From Thermoleophilia bacterium (GTDB lineage Bacteria > Actinomycetota > Thermoleophilia > Gaiellales > Gaiellaceae), in assembly GCA_025934995.1 (NCBI GenBank), contig JAICWC010000019.1:1-35488 (forward strand): a DNA stretch of 35,488 nt, written 5' to 3'. The translations under genes and the position numbers were made by a program. The notes under the pieces are model-generated. The model was not told where the DNA came from, ran no database searches, and saw nothing but the letters and a program-made list of their open reading frames with translations. This document shows, piece after piece, positions 16,514 through 26,202 of the stretch (positions are counted from its first letter, which is position 1; each line of letters begins with the position of its first letter).

Positions 16514-18373
16514 GTGAAAGCCCTCCTCATCGCCCTGCTCGCAGTCCTCGTGCTGCCGGCATCGGCGTGGGGGCACGCGACGCTCATCCGCACGGTTCCC
16601 GCGAACGGCGCCGTGCTCGCGCTCTCGCCGACAGCGGTGCGGATCGTCTTCGACGACGTCGTCCAGCGCGGGCCGGGGATCGAGGCCGTGCGCAACGGCG
16701 GCGCCTCCGTGCTCGACGGCAAGCCGCGCATCGCCGGCGGTCGGACGCTCGTGCTGCCGCTGCGGCGGGGGCTCGCGAAGGGGGACTACACGGCCCGCTG
16801 GGCGATCGTCTCGGACGACGGGCATCTCGAGTCCGGCGTCGTCGCGTTCGCCGTCGGCCTCGGCAGCTCGCGGCCGGTGCCGTCGCTCGGCGCCGAGGCG
16901 ACCGGCGCGCGCCCGCCGGACGTGATCGCGCGGTGGCTCTTCCTGGCGGGCGTGCTCGGCGCCGTCGGGATCGCCGCGTTTGCGCTCTCCACCGGCGCGC
17001 GTGACGAGCAGATCGCGCTCGTACTGGCGTCGTCCGCGGTCGTGTCGGCGCTCGGCGCCGCGGACGAAGCGCACCGTGTCGGCTTGTCGACGCGCGCCGG
17101 AACCGCCCTCGTCGTCGGCTCAGCGTACGCCGTCGTCGTCGCGCTCGCCGCCGCCGCCGCGACGCTCGAGCCGCGTGCGTTGCCCGGCGCACTCGTGCTC
17201 GCGCTGCCGCTCCTCGCCGTGCCGACGACGAGCGGTCACGCGCTCGATCGCGGGCTGAGCCGCGTCAACGTCGCGGCAGACCTCCTGCACGTGGCCGGGG
17301 CCTCGATGTGGGTCGGCGCGTTGCTCGGTCTTCTCGTCACGCGCCGGCGCGAGGCCAGGCTCGTCCTCGGCGGCGTCGTGTTGCTGGCCGTCACCGGCGT
17401 CGTTCGCGCGTCGTACGAGCTGCTGCACGTGTCGCAGGCGTGGGACACCGGGTACGGGCGGACGCTGCTCGTCAAGACGGGCCTGCTGCTCGCCGCGGCA
17501 GCGCTCGGCTTGTGGCGCCGGCCCCGCGCCGAGCTCGTCCTCGTTGCGGTGCTCGTCGGGGCGGTCGCCGTGCTCGTGCTGCAACGGCCTGGGCGCAACG
17601 CGGAGGCGGCCGCGCCCACGCCACGGGTCGCATCGGATCAGCCGTTGCCGGAGCCGCCTGCACCGGCCCGCGACGCAGTCGTCGTCGCGCGCGAGCTCGG
17701 CCCGTACGGCGTGGCGCTCGCGTCGGAGCCGGCCCGACTGACCGTGTTCGTGCTCTCCTCGTCGGGCGGCGGCGCGGACGGGCTCGCCGTGCGCATCGAC
17801 GGTCGGGACGCGACGGCGTGCGGCCACGGCTGCTACCGCATCGACGAGCGGCACGGGCCGACGACGCGCGTTTCCGTCGACAGCCTCGCCCGAGCCTTCC
17901 CGAGCCCCCGCGGGCCGCAGGATGCGAGCCCTGCTTCGGTGACGAGCTTCCGGCACCTCTTCCGACGGTCCAGGACGGTCGAGTACGTCGAGCGGCTCGC
18001 CTCGAGCCCGACCAACGTCATCGTCTCGCGTTGGCGGCTCGAGGCGCCCGATCGTGTCGGCTACACGATCCGCGGTGGATCGCAGGCGGTCATCATCGGG
18101 GCGCATCGGTGGGACCGCGCCTCGGCGGACGCACCCTGGGTCGAGTCGCCGCAGACACCGGTGACCCAGCCGTCGGCGCCGTTCCGGAAAGCGACGAACG
18201 TCTGGCGGATCTCGGCCCACGACATCGTCTTCTACGACCCGACGATCCCTGCGTACTTCGAACTCGAGTCCGACCGGCGGCCGACCGCGCTGCACATGAT
18301 CGCGGCCGCGCATTTCATGACCGACCGCTACCTCAGCTTTGGGTCGAGGCCCCGGCTGCGTGCTCCTCGTTGA
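16514..18373 (+). CDS. CopC-CopD fusion copper resistance protein with extra C-terminal lipoprotein-like domain
   Basis: Signal peptide then HATLIRTVPANGAVL...IVSDDGHLESGVVAF (CopC); polytopic CopD GHALDRGLSRVNVAADLLHVAGASMWVGALLGLL; soluble C-terminus ~220 aa. Confidence 0.88.
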   Translation: MKALLIALLAVLVLPASAWGHATLIRTVPANGAVLALSPTAVRIVFDDVVQRGPGIEAVRNGGASVLDGKPRIAGGRTLVLPLRRGLAKGDYTARWAIVSDDGHLESGVVAFAVGLGSSRPVPSLGAEATGARPPDVIARWLFLAGVLGAVGIAAFALSTGARDEQIALVLASSAVVSALGAADEAHRVGLSTRAGTALVVGSAYAVVVALAAAAATLEPRALPGALVLALPLLAVPTTSGHALDRGLSRVNVAADLLHVAGASMWVGALLGLLVTRRREARLVLGGVVLLAVTGVVRASYELLHVSQAWDTGYGRTLLVKTGLLLAAAALGLWRRPRAELVLVAVLVGAVAVLVLQRPGRNAEAAAPTPRVASDQPLPEPPAPARDAVVVARELGPYGVALASEPARLTVFVLSSSGGGADGLAVRIDGRDATACGHGCYRIDERHGPTTRVSVDSLARAFPSPRGPQDASPASVTSFRHLFRRSRTVEYVERLASSPTNVIVSRWRLEAPDRVGYTIRGGSQAVIIGAHRWDRASADAPWVESPQTPVTQPSAPFRKATNVWRISAHDIVFYDPTIPAYFELESDRRPTALHMIAAAHFMTDRYLSFGSRPRLRAPR

Positions 18374-19055
18374 GCAGCCGCCACACATAGAAGCCGATCG
18401 CGAGCAGGAAGACGAGCGTCTGCTCGCCGTTCATCAGGATTCCACCGAGGTTCTGGTCACGCGTCGGCGAGAGCCCCCACAGACGCGGCGTGTGCTCGTA
18501 GTACGAATAGATCGGCCGCGTCGAGAAGATGAGCGCGAGGCCGAGGAACGACGAGCCGACGAACGCCGCACCGAGGTAGGCGAGGGCGGCGGGCGGCGAG
18601 AGGCGGCCGGAGACGAGCGGCCACCAGAACACGAGCCCGGCGGAGATGAGGATCGCGTGCTCGAGATTGAGCGGCCAGGAGTTGCGGAGCGCCCAGTCGT
18701 AGAAGTTGGCCGCGTGCGTGCCGTACCACGCGATCAGCCACGCCGGCAGCGCATAGCGCGCACGCACGATCGGCAACGACGCACGCATCCTCGGGGTCAG
18801 GCCGAGGAGCAGGAGGAGCGGCGCTATGTCGGCGATCAATGCGTTCTGGAGCAGGTGGATCAGCAGCAGCCGCTTGACCGCGATCGTCTCGAGCGGAGAG
18901 TTGAGCGAGCCCGCGATCAGGAGCAGCCCGACGCCGAAGACCACGGCACGCCACCGCTCCGGCCGGTCGTTGCGCGCGAACCACACGTAACCGCCGGCCG
19001 TGACGACCGCGGCGCCGAGAAAGAACCATTCGAACGTGAAGCTCGTCGCGCTCAA
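18333..19055 (-). CDS. CtaG-like cytochrome c oxidase assembly factor (copy 1)
   Basis: Polytopic; HLLQNALIADIAPLLLLLGLTP, ANFYDWALRNSWPLNLEHAILISAGLVFWWPL, GILMNGEQTLVFLLAI. Confidence 0.85.
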   Translation of the reverse strand: MSATSFTFEWFFLGAAVVTAGGYVWFARNDRPERWRAVVFGVGLLLIAGSLNSPLETIAVKRLLLIHLLQNALIADIAPLLLLLGLTPRMRASLPIVRARYALPAWLIAWYGTHAANFYDWALRNSWPLNLEHAILISAGLVFWWPLVSGRLSPPAALAYLGAAFVGSSFLGLALIFSTRPIYSYYEHTPRLWGLSPTRDQNLGGILMNGEQTLVFLLAIGFYVWRLLNEEHAAGASTQS

Positions 19056-19065
19056 GCCCGCTCCC

Positions 19066-19086
19066 AGCGCCGGCAGAGCCGGCGCT
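19066..19086. repeat. 9-bp stem, 3-nt loop hairpin between the two ctaG-like genes
   Basis: AGCGCCGGC-aga-GCCGGCGCT. Confidence 0.7.
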
Positions 19087-19119
19087 TCCGCTCCTTGATG
19101 AGCTCCGTCGAGCCCACGC

Positions 19120-19836
19120 TCACGCGGCTACCGCGCGAAAGGGGCGAAGGCGCGGCCGCAGCAGCGTGAAGGTGAGCGTCCCGAGGGTCACCACCTGCTC
19201 GGCCATCATCACGACGCCCGCGAGCTGTTGCTGATGGACGTCCGGATACGCGGGGTACAGGGGCTGGAAGTCGAACATGAGCACGTCGGAGAGCACCTGT
19301 CCCGAGGCGAACATCGCGGCGGCGAGCGCAACGCGCTGTCCAACCGTGCGGCGGTCGTCCAGCAGGATCGTCCACGCGAGCAGGCCGAACGTCGTCCAGA
19401 GCGCGTGCTCCGTGTAGTGCACCCACTCGTGGCGGAGCGCGAGGTCGTACAGCCAGGGCACGTGCCAGATGCCGAGGTTCGCGGCCCAGAGGCCGTAGGC
19501 GATCTTGGGGCGCACGAGCTTCCGAAGCGGGGTGCGGGCGAGCGGGCGGAGAACCGGCGCAGGCAGGACGAACAGGGCAAGCGGCCCGCGCACGGAGAGG
19601 ACGAGCAGGGCCGCTGCGAGATCGCCGATCAGCACGTGCTGCGTCATGTGCACGGCGAGGTTCGAGTCCGCCTGTTCGTCGAGCGCGATCAGCGCGATCG
19701 GCATCAGTGCGATTCCCGCGGCGAAGAAGACGATCCGCGGCCAGTCTGCGAGGTCGGGCCGGCCGCGGCGCCGGAGGCGGACCACTGCCTGCGCGAAGAG
19801 GATCGTCGCGACGACGCACAGCGCGACGATCGTCAT
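19120..19836 (-). CDS. CtaG-like cytochrome c oxidase assembly factor (copy 2)
   Basis: MTIVALCVVATILFAQ...HMTQHVLIGDLAAALLVLSVRGP...GIWHVPWLYDLALRHEWVHYTEHALWTTFGLLAWTILLD. Confidence 0.85.
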   Translation of the reverse strand: MTIVALCVVATILFAQAVVRLRRRGRPDLADWPRIVFFAAGIALMPIALIALDEQADSNLAVHMTQHVLIGDLAAALLVLSVRGPLALFVLPAPVLRPLARTPLRKLVRPKIAYGLWAANLGIWHVPWLYDLALRHEWVHYTEHALWTTFGLLAWTILLDDRRTVGQRVALAAAMFASGQVLSDVLMFDFQPLYPAYPDVHQQQLAGVVMMAEQVVTLGTLTFTLLRPRLRPFRAVAA

Positions 19837-19837
19837 C

Positions 19838-20971
19838 TCAGAGCCCGAGTTGTTTTGCGATGACCATCCGCTGCACCTCGTTCGTCCCCTCGCCGATCTC
19901 GAGGATCTTCTGGTCGCGGAAGAGGCGCGAGATCGCGAATTCCTGCATGAAGCCGTAGCCGCCGTGGATCTGCAGTGCTGCGTTGACGACCCGGTTCGAC
20001 AATAGCCCGGTGTAGAGCTTCGCCTGCGCGGCGGCGAGGCCGAACGGCTTGCCCTGGTCCTTGAGCCACGCCGCGCGGTACACGAGCTGCCGTCCCGCCT
20101 CGATCTCGGTCGACATGTCGGCGAGCGCGAACTGCACTGCCTGGAACTTCGAGATCGGCCGGCCGAACTGCTGCCGCTCCTGCGCATACGTGAACGCGAG
20201 GTCGTACGCCCCTTGAGCGAGGCCGACGCCCATCGCCGCAACTGAGATGCGGCCGCCGTCGAGGATCTCCATGAACTGCGTGAAGCCCTTGCCGCGCGGG
20301 CCGAGCAGGTTTCCCTCCGGCACCGCGCAGTCCTCGAACGAGAGCTCGCGCGTGTCGGAGGCGTGCCAGCCGAGCTTGTGCATCGGGGCCGAGATCTCGT
20401 ACCCGCTCGTTCCATTCGGGACGATGATGTTCGAGATCTCGTTCTCTCCCGTCTGAGCGGTGATGGTCACGAGAGTGCTGATCTCCGTGCCGGCGTTGGT
20501 GATGAAGATCTTCGAGCCGTTGACGATCCACTGCCCGTCGCGCAGCTCCGCGCGCGTACGGGTGGCGCCCGCGTCGGAGCCGGCGTTCGGCTCGGTCAAC
20601 CCGAAGGCTGCCAGCCCTTCTCCCGATGCGAGGCCCGGCAGCCACTCCTGCTTCTGCTCCTCGGTGCCGAACAGGTAGATCGGCATCGTGCCGAGCGACG
20701 TGTGCGCAGCCATCGTGATCGCGACGGACGAATCGATCCGCGTCAGCTCTTCGACCGCGATTGCGTACGAGACCGTGTCGGCGCCGGCGCCGCCGTACTC
20801 CTCGGGGATCGGGATCCCCATCAACCCGAGGTCGGCCATCTCCCCGACGAGCTCGTACGGGAAACGGGACTCGCGGTCGAGCTCTTCCGCCACCGGTGCA
20901 ACGCGTGTCTCCGCGAACTCGCGAACCGTCGAGCGCAGCAGCTGCTGCTCGTCGGTCAGCTCATAGTTCAC
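19838..20971 (-). CDS. Acyl-CoA dehydrogenase (short/branched-chain type)
   Basis: FGLTEPNAGSDAGATRTRAEL, GWHASDTRELSFEDCAVPEGNLLG, RDQKILEIGEGTNEVQRMVIAKQLGL. Confidence 0.94.
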   Translation of the reverse strand: MNYELTDEQQLLRSTVREFAETRVAPVAEELDRESRFPYELVGEMADLGLMGIPIPEEYGGAGADTVSYAIAVEELTRIDSSVAITMAAHTSLGTMPIYLFGTEEQKQEWLPGLASGEGLAAFGLTEPNAGSDAGATRTRAELRDGQWIVNGSKIFITNAGTEISTLVTITAQTGENEISNIIVPNGTSGYEISAPMHKLGWHASDTRELSFEDCAVPEGNLLGPRGKGFTQFMEILDGGRISVAAMGVGLAQGAYDLAFTYAQERQQFGRPISKFQAVQFALADMSTEIEAGRQLVYRAAWLKDQGKPFGLAAAQAKLYTGLLSNRVVNAALQIHGGYGFMQEFAISRLFRDQKILEIGEGTNEVQRMVIAKQLGL

Positions 20972-22454
20972 GTGCGAGCTCCGCGATCAAGCGGACGCCG
21001 TAACCCGTGCCGCCGGGCACGCGCAGATAGTCGCCGCGGGACCGCTCGAGGAAGCCCGGGCCTGCCATGTCGACGTGCGCCCACGGTCCGTCCCCGGCGA
21101 ACTCCTCGAGGAACTTCGCGGCGAGCGCCGGCGAGCCCTGGCGCAGCGTCGAGCCGTTCTTCATGTCGGCGAAGGCCGAGTCGATGTACCGGCGGTAGCG
21201 CTCGTGCAGCGGGAAGCGCCAGGCGAGGTCGCCGCTGCGTTCGCCGGCGTGGAAGATGCGGTCGCTCCACGCGTCGTCGTTGGTGAAATAGCCTGCATAG
21301 AGATCGCCGAGCGCAAGCTCCATCGCGCCGGTCAGTGTCGAGAGCTCGAGGATGTGCGTCGCTCCTTCGCGCCGCGCGTACCAGAGCGCGTCGGCCAGGA
21401 CGAGGCGTCCTTCGGCGTCGGTGTTGATGATCTCGATCGTCTTGCCGTTGGCGGCGCGCAGGATGTCGCCGGGCCGGAACGCATCGCCGCCCGGCATGTT
21501 CTCCGCCGCGGCGAGCACGGCGATTGCGCGCACGGGCAAACCGAGTGCCGCGACGGCGCCTATGCCGTGCAGCGTCCCCGCGCCCCCGGCCATGTCGCCC
21601 TTCATGCTCTCCATGCCGGGAGCCGATTTGAGCGAGATGCCGCCGGTGTCGAAGGTGATCGACTTGCCGACCAGTCCGAGGACGACGTCGTCTCGCGCGT
21701 CCGGCGGGTCGTAGCGCAGGACGATCAGGCGGGGCTCGTTGCGCGATCCGCGCCCGACTGCGCTCAACGCGCCCATCTCCAGCTCGTCCAGCTCTTTCGT
21801 CGCGAGGACGTCGCACGTCAGGTGCTCGTGCTCCCGCGCAAGCTCCTTCGCGCGCTCGCCGAGCGTGTGCGGGTTGAGCTCGTTCGGGGGCATGTTCGCG
21901 AGGTCGCGCGCCCGGTTCGTGCGCTCCGCGAGGAGCGACGCGCGCTCGGCGGCAGTGCGCAGCTCCGGCGACTCGAAATGGCCGAGGACGATCCGCTCCA
22001 CCGGCTTCGGGCGCTTCTCGGGCTCCTGCGTCTTCCAGCCGCCCGGGGAGTAGCCGCCGATGATCGTCCCCTCGACGAGCGCGGCCGCCTGCCGGTCGAC
22101 CGGGACGTCGAGCGACTCGTCGAGGAGCCAGCAGAGCGTGCCGCCGACGCGGCGCAGCTCGTGGGCGGCGGCGCCGCCGGCGGTGCGCAGCGCGTCGAGA
22201 TCGACATCCTCGCGCTTGCCGAGGCCGACGGCGATCACGCGCGGCGCGTCGAGCGCGCCGTCGACGTGCAGGACGAGCGCCTCGCCGCGATCGCCCCGGA
22301 ACTCGCCGCTCTCGATGAGCTTCGCCAGGCGCCCGCCGAGCTTCTCGTCGACGATGCGCGCGCCTTCGCCTCCAAGCGGTCGGGCGACGGGCACGGCGAG
22401 TGCGTCGGCGTGCGTCTGCCCGGGGAGGGCGACCTCGATCGGCACAAGACTCAC
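20961..22454 (-). CDS. pepA: Leucyl aminopeptidase (M17)
   Basis: GLVGKSITFDTGGISLKSAPGMESMKGDMAGGAG, NTDAEGRLVLADAL. Confidence 0.95.
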   Translation of the reverse strand: MSLVPIEVALPGQTHADALAVPVARPLGGEGARIVDEKLGGRLAKLIESGEFRGDRGEALVLHVDGALDAPRVIAVGLGKREDVDLDALRTAGGAAAHELRRVGGTLCWLLDESLDVPVDRQAAALVEGTIIGGYSPGGWKTQEPEKRPKPVERIVLGHFESPELRTAAERASLLAERTNRARDLANMPPNELNPHTLGERAKELAREHEHLTCDVLATKELDELEMGALSAVGRGSRNEPRLIVLRYDPPDARDDVVLGLVGKSITFDTGGISLKSAPGMESMKGDMAGGAGTLHGIGAVAALGLPVRAIAVLAAAENMPGGDAFRPGDILRAANGKTIEIINTDAEGRLVLADALWYARREGATHILELSTLTGAMELALGDLYAGYFTNDDAWSDRIFHAGERSGDLAWRFPLHERYRRYIDSAFADMKNGSTLRQGSPALAAKFLEEFAGDGPWAHVDMAGPGFLERSRGDYLRVPGGTGYGVRLIAELAREL

Positions 22455-22517
22455 GGCGCGGCGATGCTATCTACAGTTGCCGGCTGACTCAGCATTCAAC
22501 GAACCGAAGGAGCCGTG

Positions 22518-22826
22518 ATGGCGGAGTCCATCCAGGAGTTCTTCCAGAACCTCCCGTCCCGCGCCGACAGCTCGAAGACCGCCGGGATGACCAACTCGTA
22601 CGTGTTCGACATCGACGGCGCCGGCCAGTGGACGGTCAAGGTCGACGACGGTGCGGTGACGGTCGCCGAGGGCGCCGCCGAGGCCGATGCGACCATCCAG
22701 GCCTCTTCGGAGACGTTCGAGAAGATCGTCGCGGGCGAGCAGAACCCGACGAGCGCCTACATGACCGGGAAGCTGAAGATCAAGGGCGACATTGGCGCGG
22801 CCATGAAGCTCCAGAAACTGTTCTAG
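22518..22826 (+). CDS. SCP2 sterol-binding domain protein
   Basis: MAESIQEFFQNLPSRAD...VTVAEGAAEADATIQASSETFEKIVAGEQNPTSAYMTGKLKIKGDIGAAMKLQKLF; SD AAGGAG. Confidence 0.9.
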   Translation: MAESIQEFFQNLPSRADSSKTAGMTNSYVFDIDGAGQWTVKVDDGAVTVAEGAAEADATIQASSETFEKIVAGEQNPTSAYMTGKLKIKGDIGAAMKLQKLF

Positions 22827-22828
22827 TC

Positions 22829-22850
22829 TCCCTCGGCCGCGGACGAGGGA
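22829..22850 (+). terminator. Weak hairpin after SCP2 gene, possible terminator
   Basis: TCCCTCG-gccgcgga-CGAGGGA; no T-run. Confidence 0.35.
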
Positions 22851-22948
22851 CTCAAGGTTCGCGCATGGGCAGTCGATGCGCTCCCCATGCGGTTCCTTCT
22901 CGGTTTCAGGTGGACGCACCGGTCGGTGCCGCTCCGCTCGCTGCGCCG

Positions 22949-24565
22949 CTACTCGTCGAGCTCGACGAGGATCGCTCCGCCGGCGACCCTGTCGCCCTCG
23001 GAGACGTGGACGGCGCGCACCGTCGCGTCGTAGGGCGACACGAGCGGCGTCTCCATCTTCATCGCCTCGAGCACGAGCAGCGGCTGACGCGCCGCGACGC
23101 GCGCGCCCGCTTCGACGAGCACCTTGATCACCGTGCCCGGCATCGGCGCGGTCAGCGTCGCCTGCTCGGCGACCGACGCTGTCGTCGACGCGTCGTCGAG
23201 CACGGGCACTGCGTGCGGCGGCGGCGCGGGGAGGTTCAGACGCCACGCGCCGCCGAACGGTGCGCCCGGCGCGAGCGGCCCCGACTCCGAGAGGGGCGGG
23301 TGCTCCGTCAAGAACGCCGTCGTCACACGTCCCTCGCGCACGAGCGGCTGCGCCACGAGCCAGCGGAGAAAGGGCAGGTTCGTCGTGACCCCGGCGACCT
23401 CCGTCTCGCGCAATGCGCGCCCGAGCGCGCCGTAGGCAGCCGCGCGCGTCTGCCCGTATGCGATCAGCTTCGCGATCATCGGGTCGTAGGACGTGCCGAT
23501 CTCGTCGCCCTCGGCGACTCCGGCGTCGACGCGGATCGCGTCCGGCAGGCGCAGTCGCTCGATCGGCCCCGCCTGCGGCAGGAACGTGCGCGGATCTTCC
23601 GCGTACAGACGGACCTCGACCGCATGCCCGAGGGGCTCGTGGCGTTCGGTCGCGAGCTCGGCCCCGCGCGCGATGCGGAGCTGCTCGCGGACGATGTCGA
23701 CACCGGTCACGAGCTCGGTCACCGGGTGCTCGACCTGGATGCGCGCGTTCAGCTCGAGGAAGTAGAAGTCGCGGCCGTCGAGCATGAACTCGGCGGTGCC
23801 TGCGCTGACGTAGCCGATCGCGCGCGCGAATGCGACCGCTGCGTCGCTCATCTGCGCGCGCAATTCGGGATCGAGCGCAGCCGACGGCGACTCCTCGAGC
23901 ACCTTCTGATGACGGCGCTGGATCGAGCACTCGCGCTCGCCGAGCGAGACGACGGTGCCGTGCGTGTCCGCGAGCACCTGGATCTCGATGTGCCGGGGGC
24001 GCTCGAGGTAGCGCTCGAAGAACACGGTGTCGTCGCCGAAGGCGGCGGCCGCTTCGCGCCGCGCGGCATCGATCGCCTCGTCGAGCTGCTCCGCGCTGCG
24101 GACGACGCGCATGCCGCGGCCGCCGCCGCCCGCGGCTGCCTTCACGAGCAGCGGGAAACCGACGTCTCCGGGCGTCCCGCTCGGCAGTACGGGCACGCCC
24201 GCAGCCCGCGCCGTCTCCTTCGCCGTCAACTTGTCGCCGCCCGCGCGCAGCGCATCCGGCGGCGGCCCGATCCACGTCAGCCCGGCCGCGAGCACCGCCT
24301 CCGCGAGCTCTGCGCTCTCCGACAGGAAGCCGTAGCCGGGATGCACGGCGTCGGCGCCGGACTCGCGGGCGGCGCGCACGTGCTCGGCCGGATCGAGATA
24401 CGACGCGATCTCCACCGTCTCGTCCGCGCTGCGGGCGTGGAGCGAGCCGTGGTCGTCCGGCGCAGCCACCGCAACGGTCGCAATCGCGTCCTGTGCGCAC
24501 GCGCGGAAGATCCGGAGTGCAATTTCGCCCCGGTTTGCGACGAGAAGTTTGTGCATTTCAAGCAC
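22949..24565 (-). CDS. Acetyl/propionyl/methylcrotonyl-CoA carboxylase alpha subunit (biotin carboxylase + BCCP)
   Basis: MHKLLVANRGEIALRIFRAC, GGGGRGMRVV, C-terminal LVLEAMKMETPLVSP; GTG 24565 or ATG 24556 start. Confidence 0.94.
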   Translation of the reverse strand: MLEMHKLLVANRGEIALRIFRACAQDAIATVAVAAPDDHGSLHARSADETVEIASYLDPAEHVRAARESGADAVHPGYGFLSESAELAEAVLAAGLTWIGPPPDALRAGGDKLTAKETARAAGVPVLPSGTPGDVGFPLLVKAAAGGGGRGMRVVRSAEQLDEAIDAARREAAAAFGDDTVFFERYLERPRHIEIQVLADTHGTVVSLGERECSIQRRHQKVLEESPSAALDPELRAQMSDAAVAFARAIGYVSAGTAEFMLDGRDFYFLELNARIQVEHPVTELVTGVDIVREQLRIARGAELATERHEPLGHAVEVRLYAEDPRTFLPQAGPIERLRLPDAIRVDAGVAEGDEIGTSYDPMIAKLIAYGQTRAAAYGALGRALRETEVAGVTTNLPFLRWLVAQPLVREGRVTTAFLTEHPPLSESGPLAPGAPFGGAWRLNLPAPPPHAVPVLDDASTTASVAEQATLTAPMPGTVIKVLVEAGARVAARQPLLVLEAMKMETPLVSPYDATVRAVHVSEGDRVAGGAILVELDE

Positions 24566-24605
24566 GACGGACGATCCTAGAGTGCGATACCTTGCCCCGT
24601 CTCCA

Positions 24606-26192
24606 ATGCGGTGGAGTGTGGTCACAGCGGTCATCTGCCTCGCCGTCGCAGCGCCTGCGTCCGGCGCGACGAAGCTCGTCGTCACCGGTCGCGGTTGGGG
24701 CCACGGCGTCGGGATGAGCCAGTGGGGCGCGTACGGCTTCGCGAAGCACGGCTGGCGTTACGACCGGATCCTCGCCCACTACTACCCCGGCACGCGGCTG
24801 TCGCCTGCACCCGTCGCGAACGTCCGTGTGCTGCTTGCGACGGCGCAGCCGCGCGTCTCCGTCGGCTGCCCCGGCGCGTTGAGGGTGAGCGACGCCACGG
24901 GCCGGACCTACTCCTTGGGAGGGGGCGTCTATGCGGTGAACGCCGGCCTCAGGCTGCCGGTCGGACACAAGCGCGTCCGCCAGCCACATCACGAGGCGAT
25001 CGTCGTTCGGGTGAAGCGGACCCTGCGCTCGCCGCTCGTCTTCGACTGCCAGAGCGCGCCGCTGACGTGGAACGGTCGCGCGTATCACGGTCTGCTGGTC
25101 GTCCGGCGCGGCGGCCCGCGGCTCTCGGTCGTCAACTCCGTCGATCTCGAGGACTACGTGCGCGGTGTGGTCGCCGGCGAGATGCCGCACACCTGGAGTC
25201 TCGCCGCTCTCGAGTCACAGGCTGTCGCCGCGCGGACATACGCGCTCGCGACGCTCCACCCGAACAAGCATTTCGACCTCTTCTCCGACACGCGGAGCCA
25301 GGTCTACGGCGGGATCGCCTACGAGACGCCCCAGACGAACTTCGCGATCCAGCGCACCGCGGGCAGGATCCTCACGTGGCACGGCCTGCCCGCGTCGACC
25401 TTCTTCTTCTCGACCTCGGGTGGCCGCACCGCCGACGTGCGCGAGGTCTGGCCGCAGCTCGGCGACGTGCCGTACCTGCGCTCGGTCAGCGACCCCTACG
25501 ACTTCGGGCCGCACCATTCGTGGCGCGTGGTCGTGCCCGCGGCCGAGTTGCCGCCCGGCCCGTTCAAGGTCGTGCACGCACGGGACGGCCGCGCCACGCA
25601 GATCGTCATCGGCACGCGCACGATCGCAGCGGCCGCGTTCCGCCGGCAGCTCGGCCTCCAGTCCACGTGGTTCGACCTCGGCCGCGTCTCGCTCACCGCG
25701 GCGGCCGACCGCGTCCGCTTCGGCAAGAAGATTCAGCTGGACGCCGACGTAGAAGGACTCGGTCGCGCGCGACTCGAGCGCCGGATCGGCGCGGGACCGT
25801 GGAAGCCGCTGGCGACCGTCGGGGGACAGGCCCGCGTCACCGTCGAGCCGCGCGCCCATACTCTCTATCGCCTCGACGTCGGGGCGGGTATCGCCGGCCC
25901 CGAAGTCGCCGTCGACGTCGCACCGCAGCTCGAGGTGACGCCGGCCGGCGCGAACGTCCTCGCCGGCGCGGTCCAGCCGGCCACGCACGGCGCGATCAGC
26001 GTCCTCCGATACGTCGCGGGCGGCTGGAAGGTCGTCGCGCACCCGCGGCTCGACGCGCGCGGGACGTTCTATGCGCCGTTGAAGCTGCACGCCGGCGAAT
26101 ACCGCGTCGAGGTCGGTGACGACGGTCGCTATGCGAGCGCGACGGTGAACGTCCACGTCACCTCGCGGCTGCTCGCGTCGTTTGGGTACTAG
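24606..26192 (+). CDS. SpoIID/LytB domain protein
   Basis: Signal peptide; GRGWGHGVGMSQWGAYGFAKHGWRYDRILAHYYPGT; NSVDLEDYVRGVVAGEMPHTWSLAALESQAVAARTYAL. Confidence 0.92.
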   Translation: MRWSVVTAVICLAVAAPASGATKLVVTGRGWGHGVGMSQWGAYGFAKHGWRYDRILAHYYPGTRLSPAPVANVRVLLATAQPRVSVGCPGALRVSDATGRTYSLGGGVYAVNAGLRLPVGHKRVRQPHHEAIVVRVKRTLRSPLVFDCQSAPLTWNGRAYHGLLVVRRGGPRLSVVNSVDLEDYVRGVVAGEMPHTWSLAALESQAVAARTYALATLHPNKHFDLFSDTRSQVYGGIAYETPQTNFAIQRTAGRILTWHGLPASTFFFSTSGGRTADVREVWPQLGDVPYLRSVSDPYDFGPHHSWRVVVPAAELPPGPFKVVHARDGRATQIVIGTRTIAAAAFRRQLGLQSTWFDLGRVSLTAAADRVRFGKKIQLDADVEGLGRARLERRIGAGPWKPLATVGGQARVTVEPRAHTLYRLDVGAGIAGPEVAVDVAPQLEVTPAGANVLAGAVQPATHGAISVLRYVAGGWKVVAHPRLDARGTFYAPLKLHAGEYRVEVGDDGRYASATVNVHVTSRLLASFGY

Positions 26193-26202
26193 ACGCGGCC
26201 CG

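Noticed and set aside
20363-22487. Long plus-strand ORFs opposite acyl-CoA dehydrogenase and pepA (20363-21286, 21075-22487)
   Set aside because: Opposite highly conserved genes, no domain, composition bias.
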